This document shows positions 27,276 to 37,125 of a stretch of DNA of 64,000 nt, one piece after another. The translations under genes and the position numbers were made by a program. Numbering within the stretch: position 1 is the first letter of the stretch; each line of letters opens with the position of its first letter. Source of the stretch: Embleya hyalina (GTDB taxonomy: Bacteria > Actinomycetota > Actinomycetes > Streptomycetales > Streptomycetaceae). The notes under the pieces were generated by a model. The model worked only from the letters and a program-made list of their open reading frames with translations. It had not been told where the DNA came from and searched no databases. The stretch lies in NCBI RefSeq assembly GCF_003967355.1, contig NZ_BIFH01000040.1, positions 87,711 through 151,710 on the forward strand, written 5' to 3'.

Positions 27276-28460
27276 ATGCACGTAAACGCACACATGCGCG
27301 CCGCCCTGGCCACCGCCGCCGACGACCTGATCGTCTTCGATCTCGCGGGCATCGAAGAACGCTACGACACGCTGATCCGCGAACTGCCCGACGTCGCCGT
27401 GCGATTCGCGATGAAGGCCTGCCCCGTCGACGAGGTCCTCGGCTGCCTCGCCCGCCAGGGGGCGGGCTTCGACGCGGCCAGCCCGCAGGAGATCGCGCAG
27501 GCGATCGAGACCGGCGTACCCGTGGACCGCGTCCACTACGGCAACACCATCAAGTCCGACCGGAACATCGCCGACGCGTACCGGCTCGGCATCCGCGACT
27601 TCGCCACGGACAGCGTCGAGGACGTCGTCGCGATCGCCGCGCACGCCCCCGGCTCGCGGGTCTTCTGCCGCCTCGCCACCAGCGGGGAGGGCGCGCTGTG
27701 GGGGCTCAGCCGCAAGTTCGGCTGCTCCGGCGCCGACGCCCTGCGGGTACTGGAACGAGCCCGCGCCGAGGGCCTGATCCCGGCCGGACTGTCCGTGCAC
27801 GTCGGCTCGCAGCAGATGACCACCGAGGGCTGGCAGGAGGCGTTCGACCGGATCGCCGACACCCTCGCGGCACTGAATCGGCGCGGGATCCACCCCGACC
27901 ACGTCAACCTCGGCGGCGGACTCCCGGCGCTGGGCTACCTCGACCGGCACGGCCAACCGCTGGAACCCCCGCTGGACAAGATCTTCGAGGTCATCCGCGA
28001 GGGCATCCGGCGGCTGCGCCGGGTGTCCGCCGTACCGCTCGACTTCCTGATGGAGCCGGGGCGTTACTTCGTCGCCGACAACGGCGCGATCCGGGCCCGG
28101 GTGTCCCGGCTGACCACGCGCGAACAGCCCGACGGACAACGCCGCGGCTGGCTGTACCTGACCTGCGGCAAGTTCAACGGCCTGTACGAGATGGACGAAC
28201 TCCAGTACCGCCTGGTGTTCCCCACGCACGGCGGCGCCGAGTACGTGCCCGCCGTGGTCGCGGGACCCACCTGCGACAGTGACGACGCCTTCGGATCGGA
28301 CGGCGATCTCGTCCAGGTGCCCAGGGCGGTCGCCTCCGGGGATCCGGTGTGGATCCTCTCCAGCGGCGCCTACGCGACCAGTTACACCACACAGGGCTTC
28401 AACGGGTTCGCCCCGCTGCCGTACACCTGCGTCGACGTATCCGTGGAAGGTCTGGTGTAG
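27276..28460 (+). CDS. Fold-type III PLP-dependent amino acid decarboxylase
   Basis: This 394-residue enzyme belongs to the ornithine/diaminopimelate/carboxynorspermidine decarboxylase family (alanine-racemase-like barrel). The PLP lysine is Lys47 in VRFAMKACP. HVGSQ and the glycine-rich GGGLP phosphate loop follow, and GPTCDSDD (near residue 330) supplies the catalytic Cys of the partner subunit. GAYATSYTTQGFNGF closes the site. It should decarboxylate a basic amino acid or an analogue made in the cassette. The stop codon abuts the ATG of the acetyltransferase gene. Whether it prefers ornithine, lysine or a modified amino acid cannot be told. Confidence 0.88.
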   Translation: MHVNAHMRAALATAADDLIVFDLAGIEERYDTLIRELPDVAVRFAMKACPVDEVLGCLARQGAGFDAASPQEIAQAIETGVPVDRVHYGNTIKSDRNIADAYRLGIRDFATDSVEDVVAIAAHAPGSRVFCRLATSGEGALWGLSRKFGCSGADALRVLERARAEGLIPAGLSVHVGSQQMTTEGWQEAFDRIADTLAALNRRGIHPDHVNLGGGLPALGYLDRHGQPLEPPLDKIFEVIREGIRRLRRVSAVPLDFLMEPGRYFVADNGAIRARVSRLTTREQPDGQRRGWLYLTCGKFNGLYEMDELQYRLVFPTHGGAEYVPAVVAGPTCDSDDAFGSDGDLVQVPRAVASGDPVWILSSGAYATSYTTQGFNGFAPLPYTCVDVSVEGLV

Positions 28461-29027
28461 ATGGACCACGACGTGCGCATTCGGCACATCACCGAAGGCG
28501 ACTGGGACGACATCGTCGCGCTGGAAGCCGATACCTATGCCGACGGCGCACTGTCGGAGGGACGGGCCGCGCTCCGCTCGCGGGCCCGTTCCTCGCCGGC
28601 CACCTGCTTCGTGCTGGAGGTCGGCCGACAACTCGCGGGCTACGTCCTGTCGTTGCCCTACCCGGTGGGGCAATACCCGGACCTGGATCGGGAGGAGGAG
28701 GTGGTCTTCCACTCGCGCAACCTGCACCTGCACGACCTCGTGGTCGGCGAGGCGCACCGCGGCGACGGGTTGGCGGGCGAACTGCTGCGCCGGGTGACCA
28801 CCGCGGCGCGCGCCAAGCGGTACCAGCGCATCTCCCTCGTCTCCGTCGGCGGCAGCGAGGGGTTCTGGTCGGCGCAGGGGTTCCACGCCCTGCGCGAGAT
28901 CGCACTCCCCGCGAACTACGGCCCGGACGCGGTGTACATGTCCATGGCGGTGGCCGCGGACCCCCGCCCGGAGCGGCGCAACCCCTCGACGATCCGTCGC
29001 GCGGATCACCCTCGGATGACGAAGTAG
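28461..29027 (+). CDS. GNAT-family N-acetyltransferase
   Basis: This 188-residue protein has a GNAT core. LHDLVVGEAHRGDGLAGELLRRV (about 90-112) contains the R-x-x-G-x-A acetyl-CoA pyrophosphate loop, and GFWSAQGF is the typical beta6/7 element. It should transfer an acetyl group to an amine. Its ATG directly follows the decarboxylase stop, so it may acetylate the amine that enzyme makes, either as a biosynthetic step or as self-protection. The last 25 residues are basic and likely disordered. Confidence 0.85.
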   Translation: MDHDVRIRHITEGDWDDIVALEADTYADGALSEGRAALRSRARSSPATCFVLEVGRQLAGYVLSLPYPVGQYPDLDREEEVVFHSRNLHLHDLVVGEAHRGDGLAGELLRRVTTAARAKRYQRISLVSVGGSEGFWSAQGFHALREIALPANYGPDAVYMSMAVAADPRPERRNPSTIRRADHPRMTK

Positions 29028-29036
29028 GCCGATCAC

Positions 29037-30308
29037 ATGTTTCGCGTTCGCGATGATTTCCGCCGGGCACAGGTGGCGATCGCAGCACTGTTCTGTTTTC
29101 TGGGACTCCAGTACGCCACCTGGGCGTCGCGGCTGCCCGCGATCAAGAGCAGGCTCGACCTGGGCGAGGCCGAGGTCGGTCTGCTGCTGATGGCCTGCGG
29201 GGCCGGTGCGGCGGCCTCGTTCCCGCTCGTCGCGATCCTGACCCGGCGGCTGGGCTCGCGCCTGCTCGCGCTGCTGTCCGCACTCGCGCTGGGTGTGTTG
29301 CTGCTCGCCCTGGCGGTGGCGCCGAACTACCCCGTCGCGCTGCTGATCATCTGCCTCGACGGGGTGGCGGTGGGCTGCCTGAACGTCGCGATGAACGCGC
29401 AGGGCGCCGCGCTCGAAGTGCGTTACCAGCGCACGGCGATGGCCAAGCTGCACGCCACGTTCAGCGGCGGGTCGTTGTGCGCCGCGCTGCTCGCCTCCGG
29501 GATGAACGCGGTCACCTCCACGTTGGCCGCGCACTTCGCGGTGGCCGCCGTACTGCTGGCGCTGTTGATCGGCTACGCCCGGAACGGGCTGCTGACCGAC
29601 GACGAGGCGGCGCCGAAGGCCGCACCGGAGCCGGTCGCCGCCGAGCCGGCGCCCACGGGTCGGCGCCGGTTGAGCATGCCGTCGCGGATCACCGTCTGGA
29701 TGGGCTGCGCGATGGCCTTCGGCACGGTGACCGAGGGCGCGATGAACGACTGGTCGGCGCTGTACATGAAGGACGTCGCGCACGCGTCGGCGGAGGTGGC
29801 CCCGCTGGGCATCGCCGTGGTCTCGGTGATGATGGTGCTCGCCCGGGTCTTCGCCGACGGGTGGCGCACCCGCTGGGGCGACGGGCGGATCGTCCGGGCC
29901 GGGAGTGTGCTGGCCGGTGCCGGGTTGGCGGTCGCGCTCCTGGTCGGCGGCGTGGTGCCCGCGCTGATCGGCTTCGCGTGCGTCGGCCTGGGCGTGGCCG
30001 CGGTCACCCCGTGTGTGTATGTCGCGGCGGCGCGCGCGGGTTCGGACGCACTGGCCCTGGTCGCCGCGATGGGTACCACCGGCCTGCTGGCCGGGCCCGC
30101 CCTGATCGGCTTCATCGCGAGCGGCAGCAGCCTCGTGTGGGGGATGGGCGCGGTCGCCGTCTCGGCGCTCCTGGTCTCCCTCTGCGCCACGCGGATCCAC
30201 TGGACGAGCGTGACCGACACCGACACCGACACCGACGACGCCGAGCCCGCCCCCGCCCCGACTCCCGCCCCCGCCGACCGCACCCCGCTCACCGACGCGC
30301 CCGCGTAG
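29037..30308 (+). CDS. MFS transporter, probable exporter of the cassette product
   Basis: This 423-residue protein has 12 predicted membrane segments. The first is FFCFLGLQYATWASRLPAIKSRLDLGEAEVGLLL-like (residues 10-45), a pattern seen in YbjJ/fucose-permease-type MFS proteins. A loop of about 30 residues (DDEAAPKAAPEPV...) separates the two halves. The C-terminus is a low-complexity acidic/Pro-Ala tail, with a short GACACC repeat in the DNA (about 30210-30240). It follows the acetyltransferase gene by nine bases and is followed by a terminator, so it ends the cassette and likely exports its product. Confidence 0.85.
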   Translation: MFRVRDDFRRAQVAIAALFCFLGLQYATWASRLPAIKSRLDLGEAEVGLLLMACGAGAAASFPLVAILTRRLGSRLLALLSALALGVLLLALAVAPNYPVALLIICLDGVAVGCLNVAMNAQGAALEVRYQRTAMAKLHATFSGGSLCAALLASGMNAVTSTLAAHFAVAAVLLALLIGYARNGLLTDDEAAPKAAPEPVAAEPAPTGRRRLSMPSRITVWMGCAMAFGTVTEGAMNDWSALYMKDVAHASAEVAPLGIAVVSVMMVLARVFADGWRTRWGDGRIVRAGSVLAGAGLAVALLVGGVVPALIGFACVGLGVAAVTPCVYVAAARAGSDALALVAAMGTTGLLAGPALIGFIASGSSLVWGMGAVAVSALLVSLCATRIHWTSVTDTDTDTDDAEPAPAPTPAPADRTPLTDAPA

Positions 30309-30351
30309 CCCGCGCGAGCCCGGTCCGTGGCCGCCGAGCCACGACACGGAC

Positions 30352-30397
30352 GGAAGCCCCGTCACCCGCTTACGAGAAGGCGGGCGACGGGGCTTCC
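30352..30397. terminator. Intrinsic terminator after the five-gene cassette
   Basis: GGAAGCCCCGTC (30352-30363) pairs perfectly with GACGGGGCTTCC (30386-30397). An inner CCCGC/GCGGG stem lies within, and the whole starts 43 bases after the MFS stop. Confidence 0.85.
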
Positions 30398-30495
30398 TCG
30401 TCTCCGCGCCCGGCCGGGCCGATCGGCGACCGCGACCCCAACCCGCGACCCGCGACCCGCCGTGTCGATCAATGCACACAAATAATGATCTTCCA

Positions 30496-30508
30496 TCACA
30501 TAATGTGA
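30496..30508. promoter_or_regulatory. Palindrome in the AT-rich promoter region of the wall protein gene
   Basis: TCACATAATGTGA is a perfect 6+1+6 palindrome in an AT-rich block (30475-30510), 42 bases upstream of the start codon. It looks like a dimer-binding site for a repressor or a CRP-like activator. The regulator is not known. Confidence 0.5.
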
Positions 30509-30550
30509 CCGCCCGATCCCATGGAGTGCCGTAACCCCGCGAGGAAACGC

Positions 30551-33500
30551 ATGCGCGTACACCCGAGGCTGAACGTCGCCTGCCTCACCCTGGTCACGGC
30601 GATGGTCGCGGGCCTGTTCGCGCTTCCCTCCCGGGACGGTGTGTCGGCCGCCGAGGACGGGCGTACGCGGCCCGCGGCCCGGAAGGTCGTCGCCGCCGAC
30701 GCCGTCGTGGGCATCCAAAAGAAGGTGACCGGGGCGACCGCGCCGCTGGAGCCCGGCGGGGTCTTCTCCTACGAACTGACGGCCAGCTGCTCGTCGTTGA
30801 CCACGTCCTGTGTCGGTGCCGCGGTCGAGGACGTGCTCCCGGCCGGATTCGACGTCACCTCGTTGCCGATGACCACCGACACCCGGACCGTGAGCTACGA
30901 CCCGGCCACCCGCCGGCTGGTGATCACCTTCACCGAGCCGCTGCCCAGCCCGCCCGCGCCGGCCGGCAGCACCGGCCTGCCCGCCGGTGCCAGTCGCAAC
31001 CTCGCCATCGGCCTGCGGGTGCCCCGGGAGACCACGTTCGAGGACGGCACGCGGATCACCAACACCGCCACGATCAGGGCGGACAACGCCGACCCGGCCG
31101 AGGCGAGCGCGGACGTCACCGTGCACATCCCGCGCGAGGTCCGCCCGATCACCACCAAGCGGTGGGCCGACGGCTCCGCGGTGGCCCGGTCGAACGCGTG
31201 GAGCACCATCACCCTCGGCGTGCGCAACGCGTCGTCCACCTCGGCCCAGGTCACCCGACTCACCGTCGAGGACACCACCCCCGCCACCTTCGACGCCTTC
31301 GACCTGATCGGGGTCGGCCCGGTGGACCGCTTCCCGGCCGGCGCCGACCGGGTGCGGGTCCTGGTCTGCGTGAAGCCGATCGGCACCCCGTGTACCGACG
31401 CCGAGTACGTCGCCGGACCGCTCACCGCCGGCCCCGACGTACCGCTGCCCCCCGGCGTGGAGGCGGGCAAGGTCACCGGCGTGCGCCTGGAGTTCGCCAA
31501 CGCGGCCGGCTCCGCGCTGCCCTACGACGCCACCGGCGGCGAAGTGCGGATGCGGCTCGCCCTGCGGGAGACGGTCCGCTCGACCGGTGACCCGCTGGAT
31601 CCGGCCACCCGCACGACGATCCACAACTGCGCCGCCGGCACCGCCCTGGATCCGATCGCGGGCAGCGTGGCCGGCGCCCCGGCCTGTGCCGACTTCGACA
31701 TCCTGCCGAACATCGCCACGGTCACCGCGACCAAGGAGTTCTTCTCCGACACCAACGGCGACTTCGTCGCCGACGGCGCGGCCGTGTCGGGCACCCGCGC
31801 ACCGGTGACCATGGTCGTCGGCGCCGGCAACACCGCCTCCTTCCCGGTCGCCTCGCTGACCATCACCGAGCCGTCCGGTTCCGCCGTGAGCGAGTTCGAC
31901 AGGGTCGACGTCACCAAGCTCCGGGTCGACTTCCCGCGCGGCGCGGTCGCCGCGACGCTCACCGTCACCTGCCGCGACGGCAGCACCCCGAGCCCGGTCC
32001 CGCTGACCCGGCCGCCGGACCGGCAGGTGGTGCCGAACACCGGTTGTCCGAACGGCGGTCCGCCGAGTCGGGTCTCGATCACCTACACCGGCACGGACGC
32101 CGCCGGACACGGCACCATCGTGCCCAACGCGACCGGCGGCCTGGCCCTGCACGGCACGCTCAACGCCCGGGTCGACGAGTCCGACGCCCGCGACGGCGTG
32201 GCGAACTGCGCCGACGCCGGCGCGACCAACCCCGTGGACGGCTCCGGCTCCGGCTCGTCCACGGCCTGCACGTCGCTGCCGCTCGAATCGCCCCGGACCG
32301 ACATCCGGCAGGGCAAGAGCGTCGACCAGGCCGAACTGCCGCCCGGCACCCCGGTCACGTTCACCCTGGACCTGGCCAACGAGGGCAACGGCGCGATGGA
32401 CCGGCCCTCGATCACCGACCCGCCGGACCCCACCGCGACCGGCACCGTCTTCGACCTCGCCCGGCTGACCTCGCTGAGCGTCGCCTACCGCTACCCGTCG
32501 GGCCTGCCGATCGTGCTGGAGGTGTACGACCCGGCCGCCTCGGCCTGGGTGCCCTACGCCGCCGGCGACGCCGCGCTGCTCGGCCGGGCCCGAGGTGTGC
32601 GCGCCCGCGTCGAGGGCGGCCTGCCCTCGCGCGGCCGGATCATCCTCGACGTCACCGTGGAACGCCGCGACGGTGTCCCGGACGGCGCGGAGATCCACAA
32701 CTGCATGCAGATCGGCTCCGCCGGCACCCCCATCGGCGGCCCCGCCTGTACCGGTGAGAACACCACCACCGCGCCCGCCCGAACCGGCGGTTCGGTACAG
32801 AAGAGCCTGGCTCCCGCCACCGTCGCACGGCCGCTGCCGGGAGTGCCGAGCCAGGAGGTGGACCTGCGGATCCGGGCCGAGAACACCGGCAACATCAACC
32901 TGAAGCAGCTCGTGGTCACCGACGACGACGCCGACTTCTTCGACGCCGCCGACCTGCTGCGGATCGCCGGGGTGAGCTTCCCGCCCGGCGCCGACCAGGT
33001 CCGGGTGGACGCCTGTACCACCGCCTGCGTCGATCCGGGCGCGACCTGGATCACCGGTACCGCGACCGGCGACAACACCCCCGGCCTGCCCGGCGGGGTC
33101 GCCGCCGCCGACGTGCGCGGCCTGCGCTTCACCTTCACCTCGTCCCGGGGCGGCCACGACCTCGTGCCCCGCTCCGACTACCCCGCCGACGGCCCCTGTC
33201 CGCAGGCCACGGTCTGCCTGAAGGTGGCCGCCCGGGACTCGCTGCGCTCCGCGCCCGGCACCCCCGTGCCGGACACGCTCGCGGACACCGCCTCGGCGGC
33301 GGGCGAGAGCCGGCTGCAACAACCCGGTGAACTCTTCCCGTTCGGCGACAGCACCGCGACACTCACCCTCCAGGCGGGCACCGCGCGACTCGCGGTCACC
33401 AAGACCCCCGACTCGCGGATCGGACCCGGCGAGACCGCCCCGTTCACCATCACCGTGCGCAACACCGGCACCGGCGTGGTGCCCGACCCGGTGGTCGCCG

Positions 33501-36500
33501 ACCCGATCCCCGACCTGCTGCGCTTCGACGAATCCTTCGCCGGCCCCGGCGGCATGCCCTTCCGGGTCACCGCGACCGGACCCGGCACCAGCCCGCCGCC
33601 CGTGCCCACGTACGAACCGCAGCGGGACGGCACCGGACGCATCACCAAGGTGATCTGGCGCTTCACCGGTACCGACCTGCTGCCGGGCGCCGAGCTGAAG
33701 ATCACCTTCCAGGTCCGACTCGCGCCCGGCGTGCCTGGCGACTCGGTCATCCAGAACATCGCCGGCGCCGGCTCCGACCGGCGTCCCGACCTGGACTGCG
33801 CACCCGGCTCGGCCCGCGAGGGCACCGCCGTGGACGACTCGGCCAACTTCGGCAGGGGCACCTACTGCACCTCCCGCGCCGAGGTCACCACCCTGCCCGG
33901 CACCGCGTTCGAGGCATCCAAGTGGGTGACCGGCGACCCGACACTCGGGCTGTACAACTCGGTCACCCACACCTACGTCGCGCTCGACTCGCCCGCCTGC
34001 CCGCTGTTCAAGCGCGCCGGCGTCACCTACACGCAGTACCCGTGCACCGCGCTCGTCCTGCCGGGACAGCGGTTCGAATACCTGATCCGCGCGGTGAACA
34101 CCGGCACCGAGCCGGGCCGCGAGGTCCGCGTCCTCGACGTCTTCCCCTACCGGGGCGACACCGGCGTACTGCTCGGCAACCAGCAGCGCGGCACCGAGTG
34201 GGTCCCGCGCCCGCTGCTGACCGGAGCCCCCGAGCTGGTCGGGCCGGGTACGCCGACCACCCGCTACTCCACTGTCGCGAGCCCCTGCGGCACCACCATC
34301 CAGACCCCGAGCCGCCCCTGTGCCCCGGGCAACTGGCAGTCCGCCCACACCCCGGACGCCACCGGAGTGGAGATGAGCGTCGCGTTCGACCCGCTGCTCG
34401 CCCCCGGCGGCGAGATCCTGGTCCGGTTGCCGATGTCCGCGCCGGTGGACCTGCGGGAGCCCGGCGATCCCGCGATCGCCTGGAACTCGTTCGCCCACTC
34501 GGAGACCGTGGTGCGCAACGGCGCCGCCGAGGAACTCCCGGTCACCGAGCCGCCGAAGGTCGGCATCGGAATGCGCTTCGGCAACCTGCGGGTGGACAAG
34601 GCCGTGGTCGGCCTGCCCGACGGCCTGCCGCCCGGCCCGTACACGGTCGCCTACCAGTGCACCGTCACCCCCGCCGGCGGAACGCCACAGGTGGTGCGCG
34701 AGGGCACGTGGGAGATCACCCCGTACACCCCGATGGCCCTGGTCGGCGTGCCCGCCGGCGCGAACTGCCGGGTCTGGGAGACCGATTCCGCCGGCGCGCA
34801 CAGCGTCGAGCTCGGCGAGGCCAACGCCCTGCGGGCGGTGATCACCCCGGCCCGGCCCGACGAGGAGGGCCAACACCTGGTGATCACCAACGAGTACCGG
34901 AAGGCGAGCCTGCGCGTCGCCAAGACGGTCACCGGCGCCGCCGCCGGCGAGGTCGGTTCCGGGCCGTTCACCGTCCGGGTCGACTGCACCCTGGCCGACC
35001 GGCCGTTGACCGGCTACCCCAGGAACCTGGTGTTCGCGGGAGCCGGCCTGCAGACCCTGGACGAACTGCCCAGCGGCGCACACTGCACCGCGACCGAGCC
35101 GGTCGCCGGCGGAGCCGGCACGGTGACCGTCACGGCCGGCGACTCGGTCGGCGGAGCGCCCGACACGGCGGTGGTCGACTCGGTTCCGGACCGGACCGCG
35201 AGCCTGACCGTCACCAACGACTTCCCGACCGGTTCGCTGCGCGTGGTCAAGCGGATCGAGGGCCCCGGCAGCGCGTTCGCCGACCGCACCTTCCGCTTCC
35301 ACGTGGCCTGCTCGTTCGACGGCAGGGCCGACGCGGTGATCCGTACCCTCGCGCTCAAGGCGCCCGACCTGACCGGATCGCTCGACGACCTGCCGGCCGG
35401 CGCCGAGTGCGTCGTCACCGAGGCCGACCCGGCGGGCGCCGACCGGGCGCCGCCGCCGGTCGGCCCGATCACCATCCGGCCCGGCAGGGACCAGGCCGAC
35501 AGCGTCCTGGTGGACTTCACCAACACCTTCTCCACCGGATCGTTGACGCTGAACAAGCGGGTCGCCGGCGCGCCGGCCGACGCGCCGTACGTCCGCGACG
35601 CGGTGTTCGGCTTCCGGGTCACCTGCATCCGGGAGGCGGAGGGCGACGGCGGATCCCCGGCCGTGGCCTTCGTGATCCGCAAACGCTACGAGCTGAGGGC
35701 CGGCGCGAGCCTGCACGTCCCCGACCTGCCGATCGGCGCCCGCTGCTGGGCCGAGGAGACGGCGACCGGGGGCGCCGCCGAGGTGACCATCGACCACGGC
35801 AACCACGCCGACGCGGTGATCGTCACCAAGGACGCGCCGAACGTGGTGATCAACGCGGTCAACACCTTCTCCACCGGGAAGTTGCGCCTGGCCAAGCAGG
35901 TGACGGGCCCGGGCGCGGGGTTCGCCGCCGGCCGGGAGTACACGCTGCTCCTGACCTGTGTCCTGGACACCGGTGACGGGCGGGTGCAGACCCTGGTCGA
36001 CCGGCGCCCGTACAGCTTCGACGGCGCCGGACAACGTGAGGTCGACCTCGGCTACCCGCTGCCCACCGGGGCCCGCTGTCGGGCGACCGAATCGCGCACC
36101 GGCGGGGCCGGCTCGGTGGTCGTGGACCACGACACCCCGGACAAGGCGGTGACGATCCGCAGCGACGAGCCGGTGACGATCACCGCCGTCAACACCTTCG
36201 ACGTCGCGCGGCTCCTGGTCACCAAGCGGGTCACGGGCCCGGCCGGCGACGGTCGGTACACGATCACCGTCGAGTGTGTCGCCCGCGACTCGGACGGCGG
36301 CGAACTGCCGATCGTGCTGCCCGCCGGCGACGCGCGATTCACGCTGACCGTCGACCAGAGCAGGACCATCACGGTGCCGGCCGGTGCGCGCTGCACGGTC
36401 GAGGAGGTGAACCGGGCGCCGGACACCGACGTGACGTTCGTGGACACCGATCCGAGCACGCCGCCGGGGGTGGTCCAGGTGGGCGGTCAGGCGGCGGTGA

Positions 36501-37063
36501 CGGTGACGAACAGCCACCGGGAGGTGCCGCCTACGACGCTGCCGCCGACGACGGCTCCGCCGACTACGGCTCCGCCCACGACGATGCCGCCCACGACGGC
36601 TCCGCCCACGACGGCGCCTCCGACGACGGCTCCGCCCACGACCGCACCGCCGACGACGGCTCCACCGACGACCGCACCGCCCACGACGGCTCCGCCGACC
36701 ACTGCTCCGCCGACCACTGCTCCGCCGACGACGGTGCCTCCGACGACCACTGCGCCTCCGACGACAACCGCGCCGCCCACGACGCGGCCGCCGACCACCG
36801 GTCCGCCGACGGCACCGATCGTGCCCCCGACGGAGTCGCCCGAGCCGACCGAGCCCACGAAGCCCACCGAGCCGACCCGGCCGACCGGGCCGTCGACACC
36901 GCCCGCCCTGTTGCCGTCCCCGCCCGCACCCACGCCCAAGCCGCTCCCTGGCACCGGCGTCGGCCTCTCCCCGATGCTGCTCGCGACCCTGGCCGCGGCG
37001 CTCACCGGAATCGGCTTCGTGCTGATCCGCGTCGGGGCACGCAGGCGCCGGAAGCAGCAGTAG
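30551..37063 (+). CDS. Giant LPXTG-type cell-wall-anchored repeat protein with DUF5979-like domains
   Basis: This is a 2170-residue secreted protein. Signal peptide: RVHPRLNVACLTLVTAMVAGLFALP, then SAAEDG. Residues 40 to about 1340 are a string of beta-rich DUF11/isopeptide-like modules with VTKT/VDKxV and IxNxA motifs. From about 1343 to 1990 come six DUF5979-like repeats of 105-110 residues, each starting with patterns like LRVAKTVTG and ending with VTNxF. Then follow a (P)PTTAPPTT linker (about 1994-2093), LPGTG at 2132-2136, a membrane segment and RRRRKQQ, so a sortase should link it to peptidoglycan. GAGGAA precedes the ATG. It may act as an adhesin or surface stalk. No sortase gene is nearby. 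Confidence 0.88.
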   Translation: MRVHPRLNVACLTLVTAMVAGLFALPSRDGVSAAEDGRTRPAARKVVAADAVVGIQKKVTGATAPLEPGGVFSYELTASCSSLTTSCVGAAVEDVLPAGFDVTSLPMTTDTRTVSYDPATRRLVITFTEPLPSPPAPAGSTGLPAGASRNLAIGLRVPRETTFEDGTRITNTATIRADNADPAEASADVTVHIPREVRPITTKRWADGSAVARSNAWSTITLGVRNASSTSAQVTRLTVEDTTPATFDAFDLIGVGPVDRFPAGADRVRVLVCVKPIGTPCTDAEYVAGPLTAGPDVPLPPGVEAGKVTGVRLEFANAAGSALPYDATGGEVRMRLALRETVRSTGDPLDPATRTTIHNCAAGTALDPIAGSVAGAPACADFDILPNIATVTATKEFFSDTNGDFVADGAAVSGTRAPVTMVVGAGNTASFPVASLTITEPSGSAVSEFDRVDVTKLRVDFPRGAVAATLTVTCRDGSTPSPVPLTRPPDRQVVPNTGCPNGGPPSRVSITYTGTDAAGHGTIVPNATGGLALHGTLNARVDESDARDGVANCADAGATNPVDGSGSGSSTACTSLPLESPRTDIRQGKSVDQAELPPGTPVTFTLDLANEGNGAMDRPSITDPPDPTATGTVFDLARLTSLSVAYRYPSGLPIVLEVYDPAASAWVPYAAGDAALLGRARGVRARVEGGLPSRGRIILDVTVERRDGVPDGAEIHNCMQIGSAGTPIGGPACTGENTTTAPARTGGSVQKSLAPATVARPLPGVPSQEVDLRIRAENTGNINLKQLVVTDDDADFFDAADLLRIAGVSFPPGADQVRVDACTTACVDPGATWITGTATGDNTPGLPGGVAAADVRGLRFTFTSSRGGHDLVPRSDYPADGPCPQATVCLKVAARDSLRSAPGTPVPDTLADTASAAGESRLQQPGELFPFGDSTATLTLQAGTARLAVTKTPDSRIGPGETAPFTITVRNTGTGVVPDPVVADPIPDLLRFDESFAGPGGMPFRVTATGPGTSPPPVPTYEPQRDGTGRITKVIWRFTGTDLLPGAELKITFQVRLAPGVPGDSVIQNIAGAGSDRRPDLDCAPGSAREGTAVDDSANFGRGTYCTSRAEVTTLPGTAFEASKWVTGDPTLGLYNSVTHTYVALDSPACPLFKRAGVTYTQYPCTALVLPGQRFEYLIRAVNTGTEPGREVRVLDVFPYRGDTGVLLGNQQRGTEWVPRPLLTGAPELVGPGTPTTRYSTVASPCGTTIQTPSRPCAPGNWQSAHTPDATGVEMSVAFDPLLAPGGEILVRLPMSAPVDLREPGDPAIAWNSFAHSETVVRNGAAEELPVTEPPKVGIGMRFGNLRVDKAVVGLPDGLPPGPYTVAYQCTVTPAGGTPQVVREGTWEITPYTPMALVGVPAGANCRVWETDSAGAHSVELGEANALRAVITPARPDEEGQHLVITNEYRKASLRVAKTVTGAAAGEVGSGPFTVRVDCTLADRPLTGYPRNLVFAGAGLQTLDELPSGAHCTATEPVAGGAGTVTVTAGDSVGGAPDTAVVDSVPDRTASLTVTNDFPTGSLRVVKRIEGPGSAFADRTFRFHVACSFDGRADAVIRTLALKAPDLTGSLDDLPAGAECVVTEADPAGADRAPPPVGPITIRPGRDQADSVLVDFTNTFSTGSLTLNKRVAGAPADAPYVRDAVFGFRVTCIREAEGDGGSPAVAFVIRKRYELRAGASLHVPDLPIGARCWAEETATGGAAEVTIDHGNHADAVIVTKDAPNVVINAVNTFSTGKLRLAKQVTGPGAGFAAGREYTLLLTCVLDTGDGRVQTLVDRRPYSFDGAGQREVDLGYPLPTGARCRATESRTGGAGSVVVDHDTPDKAVTIRSDEPVTITAVNTFDVARLLVTKRVTGPAGDGRYTITVECVARDSDGGELPIVLPAGDARFTLTVDQSRTITVPAGARCTVEEVNRAPDTDVTFVDTDPSTPPGVVQVGGQAAVTVTNSHREVPPTTLPPTTAPPTTAPPTTMPPTTAPPTTAPPTTAPPTTAPPTTAPPTTAPPTTAPPTTAPPTTAPPTTVPPTTTAPPTTTAPPTTRPPTTGPPTAPIVPPTESPEPTEPTKPTEPTRPTGPSTPPALLPSPPAPTPKPLPGTGVGLSPMLLATLAAALTGIGFVLIRVGARRRRKQQ
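36531..36830 (+). repeat. Pro/Thr-coding minisatellite in the wall protein gene
   Basis: A tandem array of CCG-ACG-ACG-GCT-CCG-like 12-15 base units encodes PPTTAPPTT. All units are in frame with the gene, so slippage would change the length of the wall-spanning linker. It is a coding repeat and not a CRISPR array. Confidence 0.8.
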
Positions 37064-37068
37064 GCCAC

Positions 37069-37106
37069 GGGTCCGCGTCCCGAGCAGATCTCCGGGACGC
37101 GGACCC
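37069..37106. terminator. Terminator after the wall protein gene
   Basis: GGGTCCGCGTCCCG (37069-37082) and CGGGACGCGGACCC (37093-37106) form a perfect 14-bp stem with a 10-base loop, five bases after the stop codon. Confidence 0.9.
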
Positions 37107-37125
37107 ACGCCCGAAGCGGCTCCCC

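Noticed and set aside
36531..36830. Possible CRISPR-like repeat array
   Set aside because: The units are contiguous 12-15 base coding repeats in frame with the wall protein, without spacers or Cas genes.
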